The position numbers were made by a program, and so were the translations under genes. From Prevotella sp. (lineage in GTDB: Bacteria; Bacteroidota; Bacteroidia; Bacteroidales; Bacteroidaceae), in assembly GCA_024681875.1 (NCBI GenBank), contig JAILAA010000013.1:1-31703 (forward strand): DNA of 31,703 bases, in the 5' to 3' direction. Shown piece by piece: positions 4,792 to 12,221 of this stretch (its first letter is position 1; each line of letters opens with the position of its first letter). The notes below the pieces were generated by a model, which was not told the DNA's origin, made no database searches, and was given only the letters and a program-made list of their open reading frames with translations.

Positions 4792-7314
4792 ATGAGTAAC
4801 ACTAACATCGCCCCACAGCAGGGCAACCTTTTCGAGACTGAGAACATCGTAGTGAACCCCGCCGCAGCCGAGACGCCGCAGCCTGCCCATGTGGAGCCCG
4901 CCGCCGAGACGCCGCCGCCTGTCTTCGCTGTGACCAAAGGCAACATCGGCACGGCAGTACCGCAGACGGGAGAGCAGATAACTGTAGCGCTGGCCGACCC
5001 CGAGCTGCACGCCATCAGAGACGCTATCCGCGCCGAAACAGACGAGGCGAAGCAGAAGGCGCTGAAAGAGGAGAAGAAGTACAGCATCATCGGCCTGTGC
5101 CCTCACTACTGGCAGTTCAACAACAACCACCGCGCCGCTGCCGAGGCCTTGCCCGAGTGCTGCACCCACAAGACCTGTGTCGACATGGATAAACGCGAGT
5201 ATGGCCAGCAGGCCATCGAGGGCGCCCTTCGCCTGACCAAAGAGCCGGGCGTATGGAAAGACAAGGTCATCTACATTGAGAACTCGCTGCGTGGCAGCGG
5301 CAAATGCCACATCTGGCTCATCTGCCCCGTGGGCATGACCGCCATTGAGACACAGGAGGCTTTCTGCAAGGCACTCGGCATCCCCTGCGACGACTCGGTG
5401 CAGATGAAGCAGTCTTTCATCTACATGACCGGCGACGCCGTCTACCAGACCGACGATTTCCTGCGCCCCCTCAGTCAGGAACAGATTGAGGCCCGCCAAA
5501 CTGCCTTCCGGCTGCGCGGACTGAGCATCGACGGATGGGAAGAGACCCAACAGACCCACCCCCACCCTGTAGGGAGGGGAGGAGATACCCCCAAGGCAGG
5601 GAATTCGGGCGTGCAGTGTAATTGCCCCCCTCCCTACAAGGGAGGGGCAGGGGGAGAGTCTGTTGGGTCTCCCACACCCCGCACCGACTACATCTTCGAC
5701 CGCCACTACAAGATGACGGGCCTCGACCCGCAGCTCATCTGCACGCCCGGCCATCAGCACAACACGGTGAAGAGCCTGCTCAGCACCGGCATCGTGGCAA
5801 TGCTCACCAAGGCCGAGATGGCGGCACAGCTCTTGAAGCGCACGCCCGACTACTGGAACGACCCGGACGGCGACTGCCGCCGCCTCGTTGACGACTTCTA
5901 CTCGAAGTACAACGACCCCGCGCGTGCCCTCACCCGCGAACAGCGCCAGATAATGGCCGTCAGCGAGCGTATGAACGAGACCAGCGCCACGGCTCCCGAC
6001 GAGAAGCCCGCGCCACAGCCCTACTGCGACGAGCTCAACCTGAGCGAGATCTATGCCAGCCCCGAGCCGCCACGCCTGAACCGCAAGAAGACACCACGGG
6101 TGGTGAAAGCCGTCATCTCGCGCACACCCGACGAAAACGTGGAGTGCGTCAGCCAGACATCATTCCCCGCGCTGCAGGCTCATCCCGTTGGTCTCTCTGC
6201 CAAGTACATCGACAACCGCCCACGTGAGTTGCGCGGAGGATGCGTCGCCGTAGCAGAGACCGGTATCGGCAAAGCCTGCGTCGACCTGCCTATCAAGCAT
6301 ATCATGGCAGATGTCGAGGCCACAACCGCCGCCGAGCGTAAGGCCGAGCAGGATTTCCATCAGGAAGTGAACACGCGCAACAGCAATCTTGACAAGCCGA
6401 GACGCCGCAAGTTCAAGATTCGCAACCTCATGGCCAACCTCACCAGTGCCGCTCTCATCCTGCGCACAGCCGACAACGACGGTGCACCGCTCTATTGCAA
6501 GATGAACGAGATAGAGCAGTGGAACGCTGTGGAGAACGCCTCGGGCTCGAAGAACTCGTTCACCATCATGAAACTCAACGACGACGAGGGGAATCAGTAC
6601 GGAGCAGAAAGGGCTGGCACGCAGTCGGTTACGGCATCCACCTCGCTTTTCCTCAACTGGAACGCCTCGACCACTCCCTCAAAGCTCATCCGCTACCTGC
6701 GCCATGTGGTGACCGACGGGCCCATCTCGCGCCTCACGCTGGCCACCATCCCCGACCCAGGCATCGGTGCCGACTGTCCCGTGTTTGGAGACTATGATGA
6801 CGGCAAATACGACGCTGCCCTCAAGCCCTTCATCGACAACCTCAATGCCGCTACAGGCATGATAGACTGTCCGCAGGCACGCAAGATGATTAAGGAGCTG
6901 AAAGCCGAGTGCGACGAGTTTGCCATCGGCTCGGGCGACCGTGTGTTCGACAACCTCACCCATCGTGCACTCGTCCACGTCTTCCGCAAGGCCATCTGCA
7001 TTTTTGTGGCCAATGGCATGAAGTGGGAGGCCAACATCAAGCCCTTCTGCCGCTGGAGCCTGCACTATGACCTCTGGCTGAAGCTACACTACTTCGGTGA
7101 CTTAATCCGTCAGGCCAATGCCGATGTGCCCACCTCGAAGCGTGGCCCGCAGAATATGATGGAACTGATGACAGACCCCTTCACATTTCAGCAGCTGTCC
7201 GACAAACGCTTCTCGTTAGGCATGGACCGCGAAGGCACCGCCAACCAAATCTACCAATGGCTGCACCGCAAGAAAATCTTACGCCTGACAGCTGACAGTT
7301 TCAAAAAAGCATAG
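4792..7314 (+). CDS. DUF3987/BT4734-type (primase/helicase-related) protein with an in-frame repeat insertion
   Basis: An 840-aa protein. Residues 1-60 are a Pro/Ala/Glu-rich, probably disordered leader. Residues about 80-225 (GLCPHYWQF, KVIYIENSLRGSGKCHIWLICPVG, ALGIPCDDSVQMKQSFIYMTGDAVYQT) resemble the BT4734-like N-terminal (archaeo-eukaryotic primase-related) domain. After a linker, residues about 480-690 look like DUF3987: VAETGIGKAC is a P-loop-like motif with Ala where Ser/Thr normally follows the Lys, and LYCKMNEIEQW sits in a Walker B-like position. Such proteins are common in Bacteroidota near mobile elements. Codons between the two domains contain a 130-bp inverted-repeat insertion (5542-5671) that keeps the frame. 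The ATG at 4792 is the first after the leader repeat. The activity of the family is not established. Confidence 0.72.
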   Translation: MSNTNIAPQQGNLFETENIVVNPAAAETPQPAHVEPAAETPPPVFAVTKGNIGTAVPQTGEQITVALADPELHAIRDAIRAETDEAKQKALKEEKKYSIIGLCPHYWQFNNNHRAAAEALPECCTHKTCVDMDKREYGQQAIEGALRLTKEPGVWKDKVIYIENSLRGSGKCHIWLICPVGMTAIETQEAFCKALGIPCDDSVQMKQSFIYMTGDAVYQTDDFLRPLSQEQIEARQTAFRLRGLSIDGWEETQQTHPHPVGRGGDTPKAGNSGVQCNCPPPYKGGAGGESVGSPTPRTDYIFDRHYKMTGLDPQLICTPGHQHNTVKSLLSTGIVAMLTKAEMAAQLLKRTPDYWNDPDGDCRRLVDDFYSKYNDPARALTREQRQIMAVSERMNETSATAPDEKPAPQPYCDELNLSEIYASPEPPRLNRKKTPRVVKAVISRTPDENVECVSQTSFPALQAHPVGLSAKYIDNRPRELRGGCVAVAETGIGKACVDLPIKHIMADVEATTAAERKAEQDFHQEVNTRNSNLDKPRRRKFKIRNLMANLTSAALILRTADNDGAPLYCKMNEIEQWNAVENASGSKNSFTIMKLNDDEGNQYGAERAGTQSVTASTSLFLNWNASTTPSKLIRYLRHVVTDGPISRLTLATIPDPGIGADCPVFGDYDDGKYDAALKPFIDNLNAATGMIDCPQARKMIKELKAECDEFAIGSGDRVFDNLTHRALVHVFRKAICIFVANGMKWEANIKPFCRWSLHYDLWLKLHYFGDLIRQANADVPTSKRGPQNMMELMTDPFTFQQLSDKRFSLGMDREGTANQIYQWLHRKKILRLTADSFKKA
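5542..5671. repeat. Paired GC-rich palindromic element (REPIN-like) inside the DUF3987 gene
   Basis: Outer arms GAGACCCAACAGAC (5542-5555) and GTCTGTTGGGTCTC (5658-5671) are exact reverse complements. Inside each lies a C-rich then G-rich palindrome (CCCTGTAGGG type on the left, CTCCCTACAAGGGAG on the right). The left copy is about 4 bp shorter. The stretch is read through as HPHPVGRGG ... CPPPYKGGAGG. It shares the string AGACTCTCCCCCTGCCCCTC with the element in rsmE at 10202-10328. Confidence 0.85.
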
Positions 7315-7328
7315 CATTGGCAAGACTG

Positions 7329-7375
7329 CAACAATCCCCGCACCGGCACAAAGCTGATGCGGGGATGATCTGTTG
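7329..7375. terminator. Hairpin downstream of the DUF3987 gene
   Basis: ATCCCCGCA (7334-7342) pairs with TGCGGGGAT (7358-7366), and CAACA (7329-7333) pairs with TGTTG (7371-7375) beyond a 4-nt bulge. There is no T-run, so it is a terminator-like or mRNA-stabilising hairpin, not a classical intrinsic terminator. Confidence 0.45.
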
Positions 7376-7398
7376 TCAATACTCGCCCTCTATCTTTT

Positions 7399-7720
7399 AG
7401 TAATGTTCAAAAAATAACTTGGTACAATGTGAATCTCGTCAACGCGCCCCGAAGGGGCAATGAGCTACCAGCCCAGGGCATCGCCCTGGGTAATGGATGT
7501 CCGCAGTCAACGCCCTGTAAGGGCAAAAGCCTTAACAGGAAGCAATGCTTTTGCCCTTTCAGGGCGAGTTTACCCTCGTCCTTGTACCCAGGGCGATGCC
7601 CTGGGCTGGGTGCTTGTTGGCCTTTCTTGCGTCCCGTTGGTAGCAAGCGACCATAGGTCGAGCGCAGGCCGTTAGTTACCATAACTGTTAATTGTACCAA
7701 GTTATTTTTTGACGGTTACT
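7399..7720. mobile_element. MITE-like non-coding element with long inverted repeats
   Basis: A 22-bp perfect terminal inverted repeat (7407-7428 and 7691-7712, containing AAAATAACTTGGTACAAT) extends to about 30 bp with three mismatches (7399-7428 and 7691-7720). Inside are nested palindromes: GCCCCGAAGGGGC (7446-7458), CCCAGGGC-atc-GCCCTGGG (7472-7490), GGGCAAAAGC/GCTTTTGCCC (7521-7530, 7547-7556), GCCCTTTCAGGGC (7553-7565) and CCCAGGGC-gat-GCCCTGGG (7587-7605). The two CCCAGGGC blocks are inverted copies of one another, so the whole unit can fold into one large cruciform. Short open frames exist but have no recognisable product. The right end touches the stop codon of the GH5 gene. Confidence 0.65.
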
Positions 7721-8904
7721 TAGTCTGCCATCAGCAAATCCACTAGCCCCTTGTCCTTGAAGGTGTGCTTCTGCTGGTCCCAGAAACCGAAGTCGGCATC
7801 ATAGCACCATGTGGTCCAGGCGATATTGTTCTCCTTGAACACGGTCAGCATGTCCTTCGTCCACTTATAGGCCAGCTCGCGGTCGACGGGCTCGTAGACG
7901 CCCCACTCGCCACAAAACAGCTGAAGGTTGTACTTCTTGGCGGCAGCGATGGCGTCGGCAAAGTCGGCACGGATTCTGTCGATGTTCCACTCCTCGGTGG
8001 TGAATTTGTTTTCGTCGATGACTGCCTTGACGGCGTCGTCGGCAGCTTCGTAGTCTTCCTTCGACACGAGCACGCCAGGATAGTTCACCTTGCCTGTGTA
8101 CTTGCCGATAGGTGTCCACCATGCTCCGTAGTGCGTCAGGATCATGGGATTGTAGTAGTGGAACGACAGAATGATGTTCTTGTCGCCCTCGGGCACCTTC
8201 AGGTATTTGATGGTGCCATAGCTCTGCCACATATTTGAGCCGATGACCAGCGTGCGCTGTGGCTCACGCTCGCGCAAGGCCTTGTGTACCTTAGCGATGA
8301 GTGCGTTCCACTGCTCGTGGTCGTCGGCCACGGGCTCGTTCATAAACTCGTAGGCCACGGAGTCGCAGCTGTAGCTTTTCAATGCGTCGGACAGTTGGTA
8401 CCACATATTGATGAGATCCTGCTGTGCTTTCTCAGAGGTGAACAGCGTGTTGGCATCGCTGCCGCCCTCGTTGACGGCATTGAAATAGTGTGAGCGGATG
8501 ATGTGCAGGTCAACGATGGTGCGCAGGTGATGCTTCTCGGCCCAGTTGATGGCGTTGGTCATCAGCTCCCATGCCTCTGGCAGTTGTTTTCCATCCTCGT
8601 CCCAAAACTGCACCTCGTCGATGGGCAGGCGCACGAAGTCGAAGCCCAGCGAGTCAAGACGCGCAAAGTCGTCCTCCTGAATGTGCTGACGGCGGGCCTC
8701 GCCGCGCTCCTCACTCTGCGACAGCCAGTGGCTCACGTTTGTTCCACGCTGAATCTTGAAATTGTTCACTCCGTTGGCTTCGTCAGTGCTAGAGGCTTGG
8801 CTACTCTCGCTGCTCTGTCCGTTGTTTGTCTCTTTTTTGCTCGTGCAGGCAGTCATAGACAGCATTGTCACGGCAACCAGTGTCAGGAAAAAAAACTTTT
8901 TCAT
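7720..8904 (-). CDS. GH5-family glycoside hydrolase (endoglucanase-like) lipoprotein
   Basis: A 394-aa protein with an N-terminal lipoprotein signal (MKKFFFLTLVAVTMLSMTAC, lipid-modified Cys20) and a Ser/Asn-rich linker to about residue 47. The body fits the GH5 (beta/alpha)8 barrel: RGTNVSHWLS, LGFDFVRLPID, TIVDLHII, the acid/base Glu190 in YEFMNEP, SFHYYNP, and the nucleophile Glu333 in LFCGEWG. GH5 enzymes hydrolyse beta-1,4-glucans, mannans and related polymers; the substrate cannot be read from sequence. The lipoprotein signal places it in a membrane facing the periplasm or cell surface. It is the last gene of the long minus-strand train, 56 bp after the DUF3256 gene; no separate promoter was found. 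Its stop codon lies in the inverted repeat of the MITE-like element. Confidence 0.88.
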   Translation of the reverse strand: MKKFFFLTLVAVTMLSMTACTSKKETNNGQSSESSQASSTDEANGVNNFKIQRGTNVSHWLSQSEERGEARRQHIQEDDFARLDSLGFDFVRLPIDEVQFWDEDGKQLPEAWELMTNAINWAEKHHLRTIVDLHIIRSHYFNAVNEGGSDANTLFTSEKAQQDLINMWYQLSDALKSYSCDSVAYEFMNEPVADDHEQWNALIAKVHKALREREPQRTLVIGSNMWQSYGTIKYLKVPEGDKNIILSFHYYNPMILTHYGAWWTPIGKYTGKVNYPGVLVSKEDYEAADDAVKAVIDENKFTTEEWNIDRIRADFADAIAAAKKYNLQLFCGEWGVYEPVDRELAYKWTKDMLTVFKENNIAWTTWCYDADFGFWDQQKHTFKDKGLVDLLMAD

Positions 8905-8960
8905 TGCTTGTCTTTTTGTTATTAATATTTTGGGGGACTAGAAATTCTTTCTTCTTGAGC

Positions 8961-9410
8961 TTACCTCAGCTTTTCGTCACGCTTCAGCAGCGTGGAGTGC
9001 TCTGTGACAGAAGAGAGCTTGCGCCAGAGGGTGCTGTAGACGTCGGCTATGCGCTCTGTCTGGTTTTCGTTTAGCTGATAGGTGCGCTGCACGCGAATGA
9101 CCTGCGTACTGCTGTCGACGGGGGCTGCCACATGGCTGAGCTTCATGTCGATGCGCAGCACGCCGTTCATGCGGATGGAGAGGCTGTCGTGTGTCAATGC
9201 CGTCATCTCGCTCTTGCCGTCTAACAGGTTGGTTACCTCGGCTTTCATGTTAGCCTCCATAAAGTCGATCATGTCTAACCGATTGTTGGTAGACAGGTAG
9301 GGTAGGAGTGTGTCGGGCATTGCCTTGAAGAGCTCCGACATGGTTTTTTCCTGTGCAAAGCTGCCCAGTGTCGTGAAAAGCGCAATCAGCACAAAGAGTT
9401 GTTTCTTCAT
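8961..9410 (-). CDS. DUF3256 family secreted protein
   Basis: A 149-aa protein with a signal peptide (MKKQLFVLIALFTTLGSFAQ, cleavage expected after SFAQ) and a short mature domain beginning with EKTMSELFKAMPDTLLPYLS. This start and the following STNNRLDMIDFMEANM and TYQLNENQTERIADVYSTLW stretches fit DUF3256, a Bacteroidota-specific family of unknown function. Its ATG overlaps the stop of the ABC ATPase gene by 4 nt (ATGA), implying translational coupling. It is expected in the periplasm. No catalytic motif is seen. Confidence 0.8.
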   Translation of the reverse strand: MKKQLFVLIALFTTLGSFAQEKTMSELFKAMPDTLLPYLSTNNRLDMIDFMEANMKAEVTNLLDGKSEMTALTHDSLSIRMNGVLRIDMKLSHVAAPVDSSTQVIRVQRTYQLNENQTERIADVYSTLWRKLSSVTEHSTLLKRDEKLR

Positions 9411-10048
9411 AGTTGCATGGTGAATTCGTAATCCAAGGGGAGACGCTTGCCAATACTTGTTACAATGATGGCAGCGCCTTGGCTGTCGGCTTCTTCCTTG
9501 ATGAGTGAGGCCATTGTCTGGGCATTGCGGTCGTCAAGATGGCTGATGGGCTCGTCGGCCAGCAGAAAGTCGAAGGGCTGTACCAAGGCGCGCATCAGGG
9601 CCACGCGCTGCTGCTGTCCGAATGACATTCGCCCCACCTTGGCCGTCAGTTTGTCGGCAATGCCTAAGCGTTCAAACCATTGCTCTATCTGTTGACGGCT
9701 CTTGTGGTGCGTCAGCTTGTTCTTGATTTCCACGTTCTCGAAAGCCGTCAGTTCGGGGAAGAGTCGCAATTCCTGAAAGAGGCAGCTGACATGACGCTGG
9801 CGCAGCTTGCTCCAGTCGCCGATGCTATAGCTGCGAGAATCCTTATCATCGAAAAGCACCTGCCCACTATAGTCGTGACGATAGCCGAGGATGTAGCTGC
9901 AAAAGGTGCTCTTGCCCTTGCCGCTGTCGGCCTCCACCAGATAATAGCGACCTCTCTCGAAGTTGACGTCCTTTAGCCAGATGTCACCCGACGGGGTGGT
10001 GTGGGCGAAGACCTGCGGCAGAACGTTCTTGAATTGTATCTTGTTCAT
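9407..10048 (-). CDS. ABC transporter ATP-binding protein (LolD-like size), divergent motifs
   Basis: A 213-aa stand-alone ABC ATPase. Visible elements: Walker A ADSGKGKST (40-48, with Ala in place of the first Gly), Q-loop Gln92 (LFQELRLFPELT), a signature reduced to MSFGQQQR (141-148, usually LSGGQ), Walker B FLLADE (161-166) and a D-loop SHLD (169-172). At the H-loop position the residue is Ser198 (IIVTSIG) and not His. No permease is encoded nearby, so the partner is elsewhere or the protein has a non-transport role. It overlaps rsmE upstream and the DUF3256 gene downstream by 4 nt each, so the three are made together. The loss of the H-loop His suggests slow or altered ATP turnover. Confidence 0.85.
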   Translation of the reverse strand: MNKIQFKNVLPQVFAHTTPSGDIWLKDVNFERGRYYLVEADSGKGKSTFCSYILGYRHDYSGQVLFDDKDSRSYSIGDWSKLRQRHVSCLFQELRLFPELTAFENVEIKNKLTHHKSRQQIEQWFERLGIADKLTAKVGRMSFGQQQRVALMRALVQPFDFLLADEPISHLDDRNAQTMASLIKEEADSQGAAIIVTSIGKRLPLDYEFTMQL

Positions 10049-10866
10049 GGTTGCGACAATTGCATCATCATTACTGCGGCCAGGCCTGCCGTCTCTGTAC
10101 GCAGGCGGCTCTTGCCTAAATCAACGGAGACAAAACCGGCATCAACTGCCATCCGCACCTCGTCGATGGAGAAATCCCCCTCAGGGCCGACAAGGACGAG
10201 AAGACTCTCCCCCTGCCCCTCCCTATAAGGGAGGGGAAAAGAGAGTTCTTCCGCTAATTTCTTGACCATTTTTTCGTCTTGAGAGTATTTACTCCCCTCC
10301 CTTATAGGGAGGGGCTGGGGGAGAGTCTGTAAGCTCTCAAACAGATTCACCCTCGGCACCTCCTCATAACAATGGGCGATATAGCGACGCCCCGTGGTGT
10401 GCTGCGAAATAAAGATCTTGAAATCCTGCATCTCGTTGACGACAGGTTTCCAGGCCTTGCGGCTCTGCTTCATGGCTGACACCACAATTTTCTCCAGACG
10501 CGGGGTCTTCACTACGTGACGCTCGGAGAAACGGCAGTCGAGCAGCGACAGCTCGTCGAATCCCACCTCAGTAGCCTTCTCTGCCAGCCACTCTATGCGC
10601 TCCATCATCTTCGTAGGCGCAATGGCCAAGTGAAGGTGCCCCTGCCAAGCAGGATGTTGCGGCAACGTTTCAAGAACCTGGTAGAGGCAATGCTTTCCGC
10701 TGGTCATGGATACAGCAGCGCGGAAGAACGTTCCCTTTCCGTCCATCAGCATCATCTCGTCGCCTTCCTTCAAGCGCAGGACACGCAGGGCATGAGTGGC
10801 TTCCTCTTCAGGGAGCTCGTTCATGGCCGATGCTTCAGGAACATAGAAGTAGCGTTCTTCCTTCAT
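10045..10866 (-). CDS. rsmE: 16S rRNA (uracil1498-N3)-methyltransferase RsmE with repeat insertion
   Basis: A 273-aa SPOUT methyltransferase that methylates N3 of U1498 in the 30S decoding region using S-adenosylmethionine. Diagnostic parts are the N-terminal EEATHALRVLRLKEGDEMMLMDGKG (PUA-like), APTKMMERIEWLAEKATEVGFDEL, CRFSERHVVKTPRLEKI, SAMKQSRK, and the knot motifs LVLVGPEGDFSIDE and LGKSRLRTETAGL. Just before LVLVGPEG the gene contains a 127-bp paired palindrome (10202-10328) translated in frame as PLPIREG ... PLPYREGQG, making the protein longer than the usual roughly 235-250 residues. The insertion falls between the substrate-side helices and the SAM-binding knot, where a surface loop could tolerate it. 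It begins 24 bp after nupG and overlaps the ABC gene by 4 nt. Confidence 0.93.
   Translation of the reverse strand: MKEERYFYVPEASAMNELPEEEATHALRVLRLKEGDEMMLMDGKGTFFRAAVSMTSGKHCLYQVLETLPQHPAWQGHLHLAIAPTKMMERIEWLAEKATEVGFDELSLLDCRFSERHVVKTPRLEKIVVSAMKQSRKAWKPVVNEMQDFKIFISQHTTGRRYIAHCYEEVPRVNLFESLQTLPQPLPIREGSKYSQDEKMVKKLAEELSFPLPYREGQGESLLVLVGPEGDFSIDEVRMAVDAGFVSVDLGKSRLRTETAGLAAVMMMQLSQP
10202..10328. repeat. Paired GC-rich palindromic element (REPIN-like) inside rsmE
   Basis: Two 36-bp arms, 10202-10237 and 10293-10328, are reverse complements with a single mismatch. Each starts AGACTCTCCCCC and contains the self-complementary block CCCCTCCCTATAAGGGAGGG. The 55-bp spacer is unrelated to that of the similar element at 5542-5671. 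Because each arm is itself palindromic, both arms encode PLP(I/Y)REG in the rsmE frame. Confidence 0.9.
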
Positions 10867-10890
10867 GTGCGGCGGGTTGGTGATTCCTGT

Positions 10891-12207
10891 TTATTTTGAC
10901 GCTTTCTGAGGATTCTTGAACAGCAAGGCGAAGGCAACGCCAACAATCAGCGCGAAGGTGGCGAAGATAAACCAGCAGGTCTGCCAGTCGCCCAGCAGAT
11001 AGTCGCCTTGCCAGGAGCAGTAGTGATTCACTATCTCGCCTGCTGCCAGCGTTCCGAAGGTGGCGCCGATGCCGTTGGTCATCATCATGAACAAGCCCTG
11101 AGCCGATGCCTTGATGTTGGGGGCGCACTCCTGGTCGACGAAGATGCCGCCGGACACATTGAAGAAGTCGAAGGCCACGCCATAGACGATGCATGAAAGG
11201 ATAAAGAGCATTACGCCAGGCATGGCAGGATTGCCGATGCCGAAGAAACCGAAGCGGAACACCCATGCGAACATCGACATCAGCATGACAATCTTGATGC
11301 CAAAGCGCTTGAGGAAGAAGGGAATCATCAGGATGCAGAGCGCCTCGCTGATTTGCGAGATAGAAGTGAGCAATGTGGCATTGTTGGCGGCGAAGGTGTC
11401 AGCGAAGGCAGGGTCGCCCTTGAAGCTGGTGATGAAGGGTCCGGCATAGCCGTTGGTCACCTGCAGGCACATACCCAGCAGCGCAGAGAAAATGAAGAAC
11501 ATGGCCATTTTCTTGGTCTTAAACAGCTTGAAAGCGCTTAGGCCCAGCGTCTCGGCCAGCGAGGCGGCCTTCTCTTTCTTTGTCAACTTACATTGTGGCA
11601 GAGAGAAACAGTAGGCAAAGAGCACTAAACTGAGCAATCCGGAGACAAAGAACTGCATGTACGTGTATTGGAACTTGTGGCTGTTTTCTCCGAAGGTGAA
11701 CGTAAAGCTGCCGTCATCCCATACGGCACAGTTGACAAACCACATCGTGACGATGAAGCCTACGGTGCCCAGCACACGGATGGGTGGGAAGTCTTTCACC
11801 GTGTCGTAGTTGTTGTCTTTCAAGATGGTGAACGCTGTGGTATTGGCCAGTGCGATAGTAGGCATGAAGAAGGCAACACTCAACGTGTACATGGCGATAA
11901 AGGCACCCTTGTTGGGCAGCTCATTGCCGAAACCAGCCTGCACACCCATCCACCAGCAACCCAGCATGGCAGCACCGGCTACAAGATGGCAGATGCCAAG
12001 TAAGCGTTGAGGCTGTATCCACTTGTCGGCCACAATGCCCATCAGTGTGGGCATAAAGATTGACACAATACCCTGTATGGCATAGAACCATGCTATCTGC
12101 TCACCAAGTCCGGCCTTTCCCAGATAGTTTCCCATGCAGGTAAGATACGCTCCCCAGACGGCAAACTCCAGGAAGTTCATAATAGATAAGCGTGCTTTCA
12201 AGTTCAT
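10891..12207 (-). CDS. nupG: NupG/XapB-type nucleoside:H+ symporter (MFS)
   Basis: A 438-aa integral membrane protein of the nucleoside:H+ symporter family. The N-terminus (MNLKARLSIMNFLEFAVWGAYLTCMGNYL), IMPTLMGIVADKW-like first loop, FFMPTIALANTTAF and DFPPIRVLGTVGFIVTMW follow the pattern known from E. coli NupG. About 12 hydrophobic segments are visible. It would import nucleosides across the inner membrane. It lies 14 bp after the small 74-aa gene and 24 bp before rsmE in the long minus-strand train. Substrate range (purine versus pyrimidine nucleosides, or xanthosine) cannot be assigned. Confidence 0.85.
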   Translation of the reverse strand: MNLKARLSIMNFLEFAVWGAYLTCMGNYLGKAGLGEQIAWFYAIQGIVSIFMPTLMGIVADKWIQPQRLLGICHLVAGAAMLGCWWMGVQAGFGNELPNKGAFIAMYTLSVAFFMPTIALANTTAFTILKDNNYDTVKDFPPIRVLGTVGFIVTMWFVNCAVWDDGSFTFTFGENSHKFQYTYMQFFVSGLLSLVLFAYCFSLPQCKLTKKEKAASLAETLGLSAFKLFKTKKMAMFFIFSALLGMCLQVTNGYAGPFITSFKGDPAFADTFAANNATLLTSISQISEALCILMIPFFLKRFGIKIVMLMSMFAWVFRFGFFGIGNPAMPGVMLFILSCIVYGVAFDFFNVSGGIFVDQECAPNIKASAQGLFMMMTNGIGATFGTLAAGEIVNHYCSWQGDYLLGDWQTCWFIFATFALIVGVAFALLFKNPQKASK

Positions 12208-12221
12208 AATCCTTATAGTTT

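Noticed and set aside
4669..5760. A 363-aa open frame on the minus strand opposite the DUF3987 gene
   Set aside because: Antisense shadow of a GC-rich gene; composition is biased and no motif was seen.
7440..7690. Possible CRISPR array because of recurring GGGC-type repeats
   Set aside because: Repeats are palindromic blocks of unequal spacing and orientation, without a constant direct repeat and spacer pattern or cas genes.
7429..7700. Several short open frames within the repeat-rich stretch after the DUF3987 gene
   Set aside because: They consist of palindromic repeat sequence, occur on both strands and have no recognisable product.
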